64,000 nucleotides of DNA from Liolophura sinensis (lineage: Eukaryota; Mollusca; Polyplacophora; Chitonida; Chitonidae). The notes beneath the pieces were generated by a model. That model had not been told where the DNA came from. It saw only the letters and a program-made list of their open reading frames with translations, and searched no databases. Location: assembly GCF_032854445.1 (NCBI RefSeq), contig NC_088295.1, positions 68,975,058-69,039,057 on the forward strand, written 5' to 3'. Shown here piece by piece: positions 11,607 to 22,500 of the stretch. Position numbers and translations under genes: made by a program. How positions within the stretch are numbered: position 1 is the first letter of the stretch; each line of letters begins with the position of its first letter.

Positions 11607-14562
11607 CTACATTCGGTTTTCCTTCTTTTTGTCATAATGTCTTAGTTTTAACTTCCTGACAATCCGCCCTCTCCAGAGACGTTTTTCATGGTCTGGATTT
11701 TCCTGCTCTCCAAAGTTACACTCTTGTTCCGTCAGTTTACACGGAGGAATAAACCCATCGTCTTTCAGAACAACTGTTGGACGGACAATGTCTACATCCC
11801 TATGTAGAAAGTCAGACAGTTCAGCAGGTAAACTTGGAGAGCTGTCAAAGTTCACAATGAAATAGCTGGAAAATTCAAAACAAAGAAAACCAATTTATAA
11901 CTCATGATACATATCTCCTTACCAGTTGTTTGTCTCTAAATGATGTGAATATGTGGTGAGACTTTTTATACCACAACTAATCTTAAAATTTGACAAGATT
12001 GATCAAACTCATACCCTATATTATACAATTCACCCTGCTGAACTAGATGTTAATATGCATACTTTTACCTAAATAAACTGTTCGTTGAGGTAAAAAATGA
12101 GACTCCCCAATTTTACGTGTTGGGTGAGCTGTGCACCACCCTTGGGAATAATTGGTCAGTAGATCAGAATAAAACGTTAATGGCTTTCTCAACTAATGAA
12201 AAAGTTCTGATTCATAGACACTTTGATAACACCCATTTTTCATGAATTCAAATTAAAAGGCTTGCTACATTAAGTTATTTTTTTATTAATAATGTAGATA
12301 TTTATTTCACACTTCTTTTCAATATCAGAGCAAACTGTTTGAAATATATCATGCTAATACATTAAAAGTCAAGCAGCAAAATTTTACCTAAGAAATCAAA
12401 ACTTTGATGGCGCGTCCATGAGAATACCAAAACAGCAGAAAATGGTGCAATTCATGAGAAATGTAAGCATTCAAAACAAGTTAGCAACATGACTTTATCT
12501 AACAAAATATTCACAGACAATAGGGTAATTTAATATGGACAAGATGAAGGAAATTTCATCTGAACAATTAACACATTACATATTTAAACCATATAAAAAT
12601 TATTATTTCAAACAAATGAAAAGATAGTACTCACTTTCCTGTAATATGCCTCTGTCCATGTTTAGACATTTTAAAAGGCAATGTCCTGTGGCCAAGGTTC
12701 TCAAGATTTCGAACTATACCTCCTTTCTGCATAATATTTTCACAAGTTCTTTTTAACACAATGCCGAGTTCAGGCTACAATAATAAAATCGATACAGCAC
12801 ACAATGATTATGTCAATGTCTACCCTTGTTTACCAAGTTCATTTTTAAGATGCCTTACAGTTCGATCTGTTTACCAAGCTTAAGACCAAAAGTGTGTTGT
12901 ATTTACCCTTGTTCCATAAAACGAACAGAATAGATCTGTCTTACATGTAGCATGAATATTAGTTGGATAAAAACACATTTTGACATTTTCGCCACAATCA
13001 GCTTCTGAACTACTGTATTTCAACTCAAGTTTAGAATGAAAAAATGCACTACATGTATCAGAGGTAAATAAAGCCCTTAAAATGACACCTTTGTTGCCAA
13101 CAATTAATTTGGCTGATTTGGCAAAGCACTTTTATTTTTGGGTTGCAAGTATTAGCCGTCTTTATATATTCTGTAAGACAGATCGGAAGCTAGAGACCAC
13201 GTGATCTCCATAGTAACAAGCAGCATGGGTGAAGAAAATGGTCCTCCCAACGGTATTGTATAGGAAAATGCCTATTATTGAATCGCTGTCAGCGATCTTG
13301 TATTCGTTGGACTTGTATAATTTTCAGCTTTCCAGATAGTCTGAGTATTTCTACAGAGCTTCTGTGATGCTATTTTTTACCGCTATTGACCTTCCTGGTC
13401 AATAGCGAAGTTGCAAAAAGTGAATTTTTCCCTAATGCTTTAACACTAGGTGGCCATTTTGTTTTCGACACAAAAGGGTGGTCACATGACCCCCAACTTC
13501 CAACCCATCTTACTACTAGTACTATTCTACTGATCAAAGATCAATATAAAATCCGGGCCACACCACTTTAACTTATGTCTTTGTGTGCTAATTTTCTTCC
13601 TATTTTTAACCTTGTTAACTTGTCCTTCTGTTCCACGTAGAAGTGGTAAATGAATTGATTGATTGATTGACTGATTAGTGTTTAAATCCATAGTCAAGAA
13701 TATTTCATACACATGATGGAAGTCAGTTTTGTGGGCGTAGGAAACCAGACAGCCAGTAGTGAACCATAGACTTTTGCCAACTAACTGACTTTCCCCATGT
13801 GCCTCAAAGAGAGCTCACTGATTGGTTGGAGAAATGTGATCTCTAACCCACTTCATGAATGGCAATGTTTCAGACCCAGCAGGGCTCCCAATTTATTAAC
13901 ACTAAGGCACTTGGATGTGGCCCATGGAAAAGTCAGCTTAGCCCTACAGACTTATTTAACAGGCATGACAAAGGCAAAGACTGTAACTGATATACCGCAG
14001 ATAACCCTACACCATAGATCAGTCACTTATTTACTCAATTCATATCTGAGTATTTCACATATTATCCTGGCAGGACTTCCACAACACTTCATACATCAAT
14101 TTTTCATGACTTGATTCATAAATCAAGTAGCTTTATGGCACCATGAGGAAGTTATGAGAATTTCATGAAGTTTTGTGAAAGTAAGCCCTTGCTGTCAAGT
14201 CTGTCTTTTAGCACCCTTCTAGCTAGCAGTTTAAATTCTTTACCTGCATGTATTTCTGTGATAAAATGAATTTTGACAGCCTTCACATGGTTGTGTGCTT
14301 TGTAAACCCAGAGATCTTTGAGTACACCATCACAACTCTCTGTTCAATTTACATTTGAGGATGAGGATCGCCATGCCTTCCATAGCGTTTAGATAGATTA
14401 TGATGTTTTTAGAACACCAAAAATTGGAATGATTCCATGTAGGCAACTATCTACTACTCATGTATGGCACTGGTACACTTTGGTACCTGTATACTTTTGC
14501 TGCTACGCTGCACTTACCCGGCTTAAAGCCTTAACAATCAACGCCAGTTCGTAAGATGGCAT
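11607..14562 (-). CDS. MRPS6: Mitochondrial ribosomal protein S6 (bS6m), 3 exons
   Basis: Component of the mitochondrial ribosome small subunit, needed for translation of mitochondrially encoded respiratory proteins. Coding exons, from the start: 14518-14562, 12635-12774, 11607-11865; all introns are GT-AG and phases agree (0, then 2). The product is 147 aa against about 125 in human. It opens with MPSYELALIVKALSR, close to human MPRYELALILKAM. The second exon carries the hallmark GGIVRNLENLGHRTLPF (human RGAIVRDLENLGERALPY) and the third YFIVNFD and RDVDIVRPTVV (human YFLVDF, RDIDVIRGNIV). The C-terminal tail is longer and basic. No separate targeting peptide is evident, as in human S6. Its start faces ATP5PO across 240 bp. 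The start codon is fixed by the conserved first residues. Confidence 0.94.
13653..13800 (-). repeat. SINE family A, minus, degraded, in MRPS6 intron 1
   Basis: Complement of the family A tail and core (GATTAGTGTTTAAATCCATA, GTCAAGAATATTTCATACAC, then a decayed core ending at CTTTCCCCATGTG). It is in the sense direction of MRPS6. Confidence 0.7.
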
Positions 14563-14802
14563 TGTATTCACACCAGAAGATTTTGATAATCAGAATGTCA
14601 TTTAACTTCTTTCTTAAATTCACGCTTTCAACACATGTTCTCAACGTCATTGGTTTATGCCAAATGATAACAGCTCTCTATGATTTCGGTTTTCCCTGTT
14701 TTTACGTAGTGTTATAAGGCTTAGCGTGACAATGACCGGGGCTAGGAGAATACCCTTCCAGTCCCACAATTCCGTGGCCATAAAGGCACTTCCTTCACGA
14801 TC
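14563..14802. promoter_or_regulatory. Shared bidirectional promoter of MRPS6 and ATP5PO
   Basis: Only 240 bp separate the two divergent start codons, so both 5' UTRs and both core promoters must fit here, unless either gene has an upstream non-coding exon. An inverted CCAAT box (ATTGG at 14649-14653, preceded by CGTC) is the only familiar element I see. No TATA box stands at a sensible distance. The same pair is head-to-head in human (from memory). Confidence 0.75.
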
Positions 14803-17800
14803 ATGGCTTCGTTCAAGCTTGGGCAGTTGGTAAATTTAACCGGTGTTTGAAGTCTTGTTTGTGAACTATTTTGTCTACCTGCTTTTATTTTCAGCAAATA
14901 AGGGATATATTCGTTCAGTGCAGCTGTCTCTTGTTTATAGCTGCTAAAGGATATATTACTGACCTTGACTGAACTTCACCAGTGTTGTTGTTGCATTCAT
15001 GTCAGAAAACGAAGTGATGTTACCGTCAGTACTAGCCCACTGTTAATACATTTAATTATTTCATGAAATTTTTAAAGTTGCGGTTGTTGTCACGTGGTAG
15101 AGTTGCGTCATTTCATTGAAGTACCAACTTTTCACAGTGAACATACGAGAAGGGGTTCATTGCCCAACTAGTTCAGTTAAATTAATAATCCGAGTAAACT
15201 GACTGTTGGTTGAGAAATATTTGGATACGCCATATAACATAGCTGATCAGCCTACAGTCAGGGAAAAGTGCATTTGGCTAAATTGTGTAGTACAGGTAGT
15301 GGCCTGAATAATCACTTCACCTACCTGTAGCTGGTCAAATCCACAACGTAACATAACCCCTTCCAATTACCACACAAAATTTTGTAATAATAATCCAATA
15401 AAGTATCGTTTCACGTGTACAATGCCTTCAGGCCATGTGGTACCCTCGTGTTTTCAAGACGGTCGCTCAGTCGGTTAGCGCGCTAGCGCAGCGTAGTAAC
15501 CCAGAAGTCTCTCACCAATGCGGTCGCTGTGAGTTCAAGACCAGCTCATGCTGGCTTCCTCTCCAGCCGTACGTGGGAAGGTCTGCCAGCAACCTGCGGA
15601 TGGTCTTGGGTTTCCGCCGGGCTCTGCCCGGTTTCCACCCACCATAATGCTGGCCGCCGTCGTATAAGTGAAATATTCTTGAGTACAGCGTAAAACACCA
15701 ATCAAAAAAAAAAAAAAAAAATCAAGGCGGTCGCCATGTATTAAAATAGGCAAATACAAAAGCAGACTTATTTTATTTTTGTATATTTTTGTAACAGTGA
15801 TAACCTTAGTTCAGTGCAATATTTTTGCAAATGCAGAATTTAATTTTTTGGAATTGGGTATCTGAAATAAAGTCAACTTTGAATTATGGAGATCAGGAGT
15901 TCAATTTGGTGACGATTCATGTTTTCATGTGATCCGGTCGAACGATGAGGCAAATGACAGTTATGTTCAAATCACTGGTGACAGTATGGCCTGGTGGTAT
16001 TTTATGTGTGAAACGATACTTTAGTGGACTATCATTAGAAAATTTTGTGTGGCAATTGGAAGGGTTTATGTTGCAACGTGGATTTGCCCTGACAGAGGTA
16101 GTTGAAGTACTTATTCGGGACGCTACCTGTCCCACACCATTTAGCCAAATGCACTTGTCTCTGACAGTAGGTTGAGGAGCCATGAATATGGCGTATCCAA
16201 ATATTTCTCAACCAACAGCCAGTGTACTCGAACTATTTAAATTAAATGTTCAGGTCTGTTTTGAACAATTTCTGATATTTACCTGCACCAACGTTTAATC
16301 ATTGAACTGAACACTCCAGTCAATCCTTTCCTCAAAGTGAATAAAGTGGGCCTTTTAAATGTTCTCTAAAACGGCTGCACATGTCAATTTCTTGTGTCGA
16401 TCTACTGAGTGGAAAACGATCTTTCCAATCACTCATAAACTTGTAAATCCTTTTCAAATTCTGTTCTAAACCATGGTTCAGTTCATTGAATAAATTTGAG
16501 GCTGGTAAATATCAAACATCGATGAAAATACACCTTAACATTTAACTGAACAAATATTTTGTGTAAATATGTTCTTGTAGATGTAACTAAGTACTATGTT
16601 CATGCTGTGCTATCACCATTAAGACGTCTTCACCAAAGTTATTATGAGAGTGGCATTCTTAAATTCAGGTCACTGGCTCAGATAGCACAGTTGGTAGAGC
16701 GTCCGCTTCAGGAGCGGTAGATCCATGGTCAATCCTGGGTCGAGTCACACCTAAGACTTTAAAAGAGGAAGTTGTAACTTCCTCACTTGGCGTTCAGCAT
16801 GAAGCGGATAGTGCAATGACTGGTTAACCCCTATCAGTATGATGGCTCATGCGGGGCGGCTTACTTGCTCTTGGTAAGCCGTCTCAGTGAAGCAGCACTA
16901 GATAAAAGAGCTACGGAAATCCGTCCTGCAACAAGGAGGCACATTACATGCACTCTAAGGATTCCTTCGTCATCATATGACTGAAAAATTGTTAAGTACG
17001 TCATTAAACCCCAAGCGCTCAGTGAAATTCAGGTCTCAATGTTTAGTCTGCAGTATTAAGATGAGGCTTGTCAGGTACCTCACTAAGGCCAGTGGTTCAC
17101 TTCAAGCATTTTAGATTCCTGCACCACTGAACCTGCATGCTATCGCATAAGTGAAATATTCCTGAGTGCGGCATTACACATTATAAATCAGTCCATCATG
17201 ATGAGCTATCTTTTTCAGGTGCGCCAATTCAGCACGTCCTCTGTTTCCAGAGCCCTGGTGAATGTAAGTAAGCCAAGCCAAATATTGCAATGGACTCGAA
17301 AATATTTATGTTGAAAGATAAGTAAATAAAAATTTAACCTGGTCAAATTAATTGCTATTACAGGGTAGCTGGTTAAGTTTTGTTACCTGACCTCATCACA
17401 TTGTTAGAAGTAAGCCAAAATTTGTTTACGTGTTGAAAAGTGACAAAATGGAAGCCCTGGTCCCAAAAGTTTTAAATGTAATGCTCTCCAAATAAGGTGT
17501 ATGACATCCTATGTTTTTCCATTTTAGCCCTTGGGTTCTCACTGGATTAATGGTCTAAAGGCTAAGTGTCCATTTCTTGTTGTATTACAGCCACCAATCC
17601 AGGTGTATGGTATAGAAGGGAGATATGCCACTGCATTGTTCTCTGCTGCTGCCAAAGAGAAAAAACTGGATGCTGTGGAGAACGAAATCAAATCCTTTCA
17701 GGTAAACCAGGGGTATGACTGTGGATACACGTATGTAGCCAGATATTAGCTCCTTTTGTAGCAGTGTATACTTCCCTTGATAGTTTTATCAAAAATGAAA

Positions 17801-20800
17801 TTTCAGTGAATTCCAGTATTAAAGGAGAAAAAAGAATATAAGAAACAGTGTAACTTTCTACTGGGAAAGTGAATTCATTTTCCTGGCTGTTCTGTCCATA
17901 TCCTGGCTTAATCCTGATTTATACTTACCTTTTACAGAATATATTAACAGTTATAGTTAACACTATGTGATGTAACGTTTACAATTGTCACTTGAAGACA
18001 GTCACTGTGAATTCAAGTCCGTTCAGCTGGCTTCCTTTCTGGTCATGCATGGGAAGGCCTGGCGGAGCCCGGGGGGGATCCATGACCATCCGTAGTTTGC
18101 TGCTACCATAATGATGGCTGCTGTTGAGTACAGTGTAAAACACCTATGAAATTGAAAAATAAATGAAATGTGAACAGTAAAAGAAATTTGTAGTTTTGTA
18201 AGGTGGCTTTTGTGTTCTTATGTTTTATAGAATTTATTGAGGAAGGATGTGCATTTAACACAATACATTCTTAATCCTTCTCTGCAGAGGCAAGAAAAGA
18301 AAGGTAAGCGTTCAGATTTTTATCTGTGTTGGAATGTATTGTGTTCGAAGTATGGCAAATGACCTAAAGTTTCACCCATTGGTGACTGTCATTGACTCTC
18401 GCAGGGTCTGATTAGGCAGAAAGATGATAGAAGAGTGTGAATAGCCCACCCGTTTTATTAGCCTGAAGCGAAGTGCGCAGATCTCCCAACTAGTCAAGTG
18501 TAGATCTGGCTTCTACACTGAAACCAAAGGCAGTAACTGACTTACACAGTGGTTTCATTGTTTGCCAAGTGTCATTCATTTCATGAAATCACTGTTTTAG
18601 TGATTAACATGTGACACATACAGTATGTACAGGTTTGTAAAGCTATATATGTCAATAATTTTAAACTTAAGTAGATTTAGGAAGCAAAATGTTGAAACAT
18701 TGACAGGATATAGAGCGAATACATCATATGTGTATTTCTTTGAGGCTGTACTGTGACTATTTGCAATGTGGTCTTATATGAAGCTCTTAAGATGTTATCC
18801 ATAACACTGGTACTGTGACAAATTACACAGGTATACGACATGCATTTACTTTGCATTATCCTTTATTTTCGCTTTAAACAATTTAGTAAGATGTTTCAAC
18901 AGAGTTTTGGATATCAGGCTGTTGTTGTTGTTGACAAGTGTCAGTAGTATGGGAAAGTGAGTATGATGGTACAATGGTACGGGAGCAGTTTCTAGTACTT
19001 ATACTAGCACGAGCATGGGAGAACTACAAAATAGTTTAGATGGTAGAGTGTTGGTGATTGAGACCCATGTTCAAATCCTTGTGAGTGAAGCAGCTAGTTT
19101 TCAAATGGAATCAGTGAAATTAGTAATTTACTTGAAAACCTGTTATAGGTAACTTAAACACCCAGTGCATGACACTTGAACACCTGGTATGCATTACTTG
19201 AACACCAGGTACATCATCTGAACACCTGTTGTCTGTTGACAAATGGGTGGATACGTCGGATGACTCGTGGCAAACAAAAGAGCCAATGTGTAAACTTGTT
19301 AATTACATTCATGAGCTGCTCATGTATTCCCCTGGCCAACCCTGATGCTCTCTCGCAGCACTCAGTAAGAACGACAATTAACGCAACAAATCCTGGCCAT
19401 TATGGGCTGAAACTTTGGGTCATTTACAATATTCTGATTTCTCCTTGCCATGCTATATTTCACCAATTTTATCACTTAATAAGACAGTTTTTAATTTGAT
19501 GTGTAAAGTGTGCAGTTTTAGAACTGAACTTTTGCCTGAAATAAGTGTTGTGGTGTCTTGTTGTGTTAGTATGGTTCAGATCTGCTGTTATGTGTCAACT
19601 CAAGGTGTATTAAATCTTGCTTTTGCAGCTGTCCTGGGTGACGTACTTACTAAACAGAAGATGTCCAGTCTTCTTATCAACTTGTGTGGTGAGCTTTTCA
19701 ATCTTCTCTTGTGTTTTAATAACCTTTGATCATACATTCATATAAACATATTAGATTAGATGCCTTGAATCTGAATTTGTTTTCTTTTTTTGGTTTTATT
19801 TTTAATTCAGTTACTATGGCTGAAAATGGCAGGTTGAACAAACTACAGGGTGTCCTGGGTGCTTACCAGAAAATGATGAGTGCTCATCGCGGAGAGGTCA
19901 CCTGCACTGTAACAACTGCCAAGGTTTGTTTCCCAAATTGGTACCATTGCTAAACCGGAACCTGTCCACTCTGAATGGGATTATAGGGCATTGTGTTACG
20001 CAGAATGAAGTTTTTCATGTTCAAGCCTCCATTGGAACTTATTTGTACATTCAGTTGATGTACAAAATCCCTTTCCTGTGATGTGTCGAGTATTATTCTT
20101 CTGTATGGTGCGCAAATAGATACTGTTCATTTAACTCTTTAAGGATAGAATTAGGAATATGGTGGTACTGGTTGATCAGCATGGTTTGCTATAGGTGAAA
20201 AGCAAAGATAAAGAACTAAATTTATTGTTTAGTAGTTTAAGGTGAGCATAATTTCTTAAGCAGATACACTTACATAATGCTGCTATTGTAAATTCCACAT
20301 TGATCTCGTTCTTTTCATAGCCCTTGGACAGCGGAAATCTAAAAGACCTACAGTCAGCTCTACAAGGATTTCTTAAGAAGGGAGAATCTTTACAACTTGA
20401 GTGTCAGGTAAATATACACAATACCCATTGTACGTGTAAGTTTATGAAAATGAATTTCACTCATTGAATGTAAGGATGGCTTTGGTGGCCTAATAGGGTT
20501 TCAAGTTTGAACTCTTCTGTCAATGAAAGTAGAAAAAGTTCATCTGTATCATGTGACCTGTCAAAAATATTAGGCAAATATTTTTGATCACATTCACTAT
20601 AACATAGACATCAGAAAAAAGTGTCATAAAAAGTTATTTAGTGTAGACGAATGATGAGAAAATTGAGAATCTGAATGTTTGTGAACTTTAAATGTTCCTA
20701 AAGGAAAGAGGTATCATGAAAAGGGTGAGACAGGTGATCAGTAAATTAATGTTAACAAATGGTGCCCAATATTTTTGACAAGACGCATGACACAGTAGGA

Positions 20801-21845
20801 CTGTTTTACCTTTGACAATAACAAAAATCCAACTCGAGACTCGCCTATTACAGTGTCTGCCTCGAAGTCCGGAGATCTGGGATAACACCTAAGTTGGGTC
20901 ATACCAAAGACTTACTATATTACTTGTTGCTGCCTCGTTTGGCGTTCAGCACTGGGGTTAGAGATGTGGTGTCATGTCAAGTGTCTTTGGCTTGATACTT
21001 CAGTGGATGAAGCTCACCTTGCCACAAGAAGACACAGTATATGTACATACACCTAATGACTCGTCAACATAAAACACGAAGCATACATACATACAATGAA
21101 TGTAGTGGCACCGCATTAACAGTCATACCCCAAGGTTTGTTGGGCTATGGTTTAGATTCTTCACAGCAGTGTTGAGCTTCCTTCACATATAATAATGATG
21201 TCTAATAGAGAAGTGAAATAATCTGGGGAGCTGTTGGAAACTCTAATCAAATGCTTGATGAATGGGTGATGAAGTATTTGAACAAGATTCAATGCACAAG
21301 GTTGGCATTTCTTGAAAACTGCGTTCACAATTTTTTTTTTTCTTTGTGCATTTAAAATCACACTTCATTAGAAACATCTTCTCCATTCAGATTTGATTTT
21401 TGTTGAAGAGAAGTGATATAGGCAAAGGTTGTGGGGTATATTTGTGGATACAACATTGAGGTTTTTCCATCATAGTAGATGAAAAGATAATTCTTCCCAT
21501 GTACGAAAACAAATTTTTTCAGTTTGTTTGAACTTTTACAAACAAATAATTCATTCTGATGATGTTACAAAGATACAATTCTGTTCTTTCAAAAAACAAT
21601 TTACCACCTGGCCCACAAGGTTACTTGTAAGATGAATTAAAAATGCCAAGCCTCTGCGTTAGACTGGAAATAAATGCATATGAAGTGCTTATAGAAAAAC
21701 AGATACATGTACTTTTGATTGCTGTTTTAAGGTTGATCCCAGTCTGATTGGAGGCATGGTGGTGAACATCGGTGACAAATATGTGGATATGTCCATGGCT
21801 ACCAAGATAAAGAACTACACAAACCTCATCAAGGAGGCAGTGTGA
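14803..21845 (+). CDS. ATP5PO: ATP synthase peripheral stalk subunit OSCP, 8 exons
   Basis: The oligomycin sensitivity-conferring protein sits on top of the F1 head of mitochondrial ATP synthase and ties it to the peripheral stalk. Exons: 14803-14829, 17219-17263, 17591-17701, 18231-18303, 19629-19688, 19811-19923, 20321-20407, 21732-21845; all GT-AG and in phase. The product is 209 aa (human 213). Residues 1-24 ([20 protein letters not shown]...) look like a mitochondrial targeting peptide rich in Arg and Ser. Then come [20 protein letters not shown] (nearly identical to mammals), the AENGRL part, [14 protein letters not shown], and the C-terminal [20 protein letters not shown] typical of the family. 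The first intron (2.4 kb) holds an inverted-repeat element and several SINEs. The gene is intact, with no disrupted residue seen. Confidence 0.97.
15186..16236. mobile_element. Mutator-like foldback element with nested SINE, ATP5PO intron 1
   Basis: Two arms of about 240 bp (15186-15425 and about 16003-16236) are inverted repeats of each other at roughly 85% identity by eye. They share phrases such as GTTGGTTGAGAAATATTTGG, ATACGCCATAT and AAGTGCATTTGGCTAAAT. The 9-mer TTAAATTAA abuts the left end (15177-15185) and lies one base outside the right end (16237-16245). Long inverted ends with a 9-bp target duplication are the known signature of Mutator-like elements; the class is inferred. A SINE sits in the spacer. 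No transposase is seen. Confidence 0.75.
15467..15721 (+). repeat. SINE family A, nearly full length, nested in the foldback
   Basis: Has the tRNA-like head from TCAGTCGGTTAGCGCGCTAG (about 12 bp missing at the 5' end), the whole core and a poly(A) tail. Target-site duplication: TCAAGACGGTCGC at 15454-15466 and TCAAGGCGGTCGC at 15722-15734, one mismatch. Because it interrupts the spacer of the inverted-repeat element, it is the younger of the two. Confidence 0.95.
16672..17024 (+). repeat. SINE family B, full length, with target-site duplication
   Basis: tRNA-like head with box A TAGCACAGTTGGTAGAGC, an anticodon-arm-like hairpin CCGCTTCAGGAGCGG and box B-like GGTCAATCCTG, then the family body and a tail GAAAAATTGTTAAGTACGTC. 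The 11-bp duplication AAATTCAGGTC lies at 16661-16671 and 17025-17035. It sits in ATP5PO intron 1 in the sense direction. Confidence 0.95.
17140..17187 (+). repeat. SINE family A 3' fragment, plus
   Basis: Only the GCATAAGTGAAATATTCCTG and GAGTGCGGCATTACAC part is left, about 30 bp upstream of ATP5PO exon 2. It is sense to the gene. Confidence 0.75.
17997..18165 (+). repeat. SINE family A with an internal inversion
   Basis: The outer parts are in plus orientation: AGTCACTGTGAATTCAAGTC at the 5' side and TTGAGTACAGTGTAAAACAC at the 3' side. The segment 18064-18102 is the reverse complement of the normal core, reading GGAGCCCGGGGGGGATCC and then CATGACCATCCGTAG. About 20 bp of the TCGTATAAGTGAAATATTC part is also missing. 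It lies in ATP5PO intron 3. Confidence 0.8.
19030..19110 (+). repeat. tRNA-like SINE head remnant
   Basis: A box A-like TAGTTTAGATGGTAGAG and a box B-like GTTCAAATCC stand at about tRNA spacing, with no intact tRNA fold. This is probably the head of an old SINE in ATP5PO intron 4. A similar weak trace lies at about 22140-22200. Confidence 0.4.
20829..21095 (+). repeat. SINE family C, plus, degraded
   Basis: Matches the copy at 7636-7945 through GTGTCTGCCTCGAAGTCCGG, TGGGTCATACCAAAGAC, ACTTGTTGCTGCCTCGTTTG and GCGTTCAGCAC, ending in ACATACATACA. It is in ATP5PO intron 7, sense to the gene. Confidence 0.8.
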
Positions 21846-22500
21846 TGACAAGGCCATTAGTCTCCAGCATCTCAACATTTACACTGTTACTGTGTTTTAT
21901 TGGACAAAAGTCTTTATACCTGACATAAGATTTCATTTCTAAAGGGTTCACGATGAACATAGAGTTTGTAGGCAGAGTGCTATTATATTTGACAGACCCA
22001 GGATTACTGTGATTGACCAACTTGTGTGCATTATTCACAATAAAATAGCCAGGAAGTGAAAACAAACTTTAGTTGCTTGTTTTTGTATGGTTGAAATTGT
22101 ATATAAAAATATAATTGTATATAAGGTTGTGTATAGAGCATTGTCAAGTGGTTAAAGTGCATGCCTTTCAACCCAAAATGAAGAATGCATTCAAGCCTGG
22201 CCTTGCATAAGGGGATTAGTAACAAGCATAATTTCACAATAACTGAGAATCCTGCAAAAGTCCATGCCATCCAGCTCCTTGTTAAGTCAATGACCCATCT
22301 TTAGATGTTTCACTTAATCGACAGCTATATGGTTTACAGATGTTGGAAACCAGCTTAAAATACCACCTTACACTGATACGTAACAAAGCTCCTGACTGAA
22401 AGCTGCAGCTGACAATCACTTGATCACTGTGGAAGCAATCATTATTTTGCTTGACAGCACTAAAACAGAGCAGCAATGATGTGATCATGTTTGCAACCAC
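21846..22500 (+). other. ATP5PO 3' UTR and downstream flank
   Basis: The first 200 bp are probably 3' UTR. The rest up to the minisatellite shows no gene. Confidence 0.5.
22039..22044 (+). terminator. Poly(A) signal of ATP5PO
   Basis: AATAAA about 195 bp after the stop codon, the first canonical hexamer on the sense strand. It gives a short 3' UTR. Confidence 0.65.

Noticed and set aside
15435-15647. Plus-strand frame with [20 protein letters not shown], also found at 40836-41021 and in part elsewhere
   Set aside because: It is the family A SINE head and core read as protein. The same peptide recurs wherever the SINE does.
15917-16183. 88-codon minus-strand frame within the foldback element
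   Set aside because: Not a host gene: it lies in one inverted arm and the other arm's matching frame is interrupted. Kept only as a hint of a captured sequence.
16672-16750. Possible genuine tRNA gene
   Set aside because: Box A and box B are present, but there is no complete cloverleaf, and it continues into a SINE body with target-site duplications.
17820-17940. Possible third piggyBac-like MITE, beginning TTAAAGGAGAAAAAAG
   Set aside because: Only the first dozen bases resemble the element end. No interior match and no matching right end were found.
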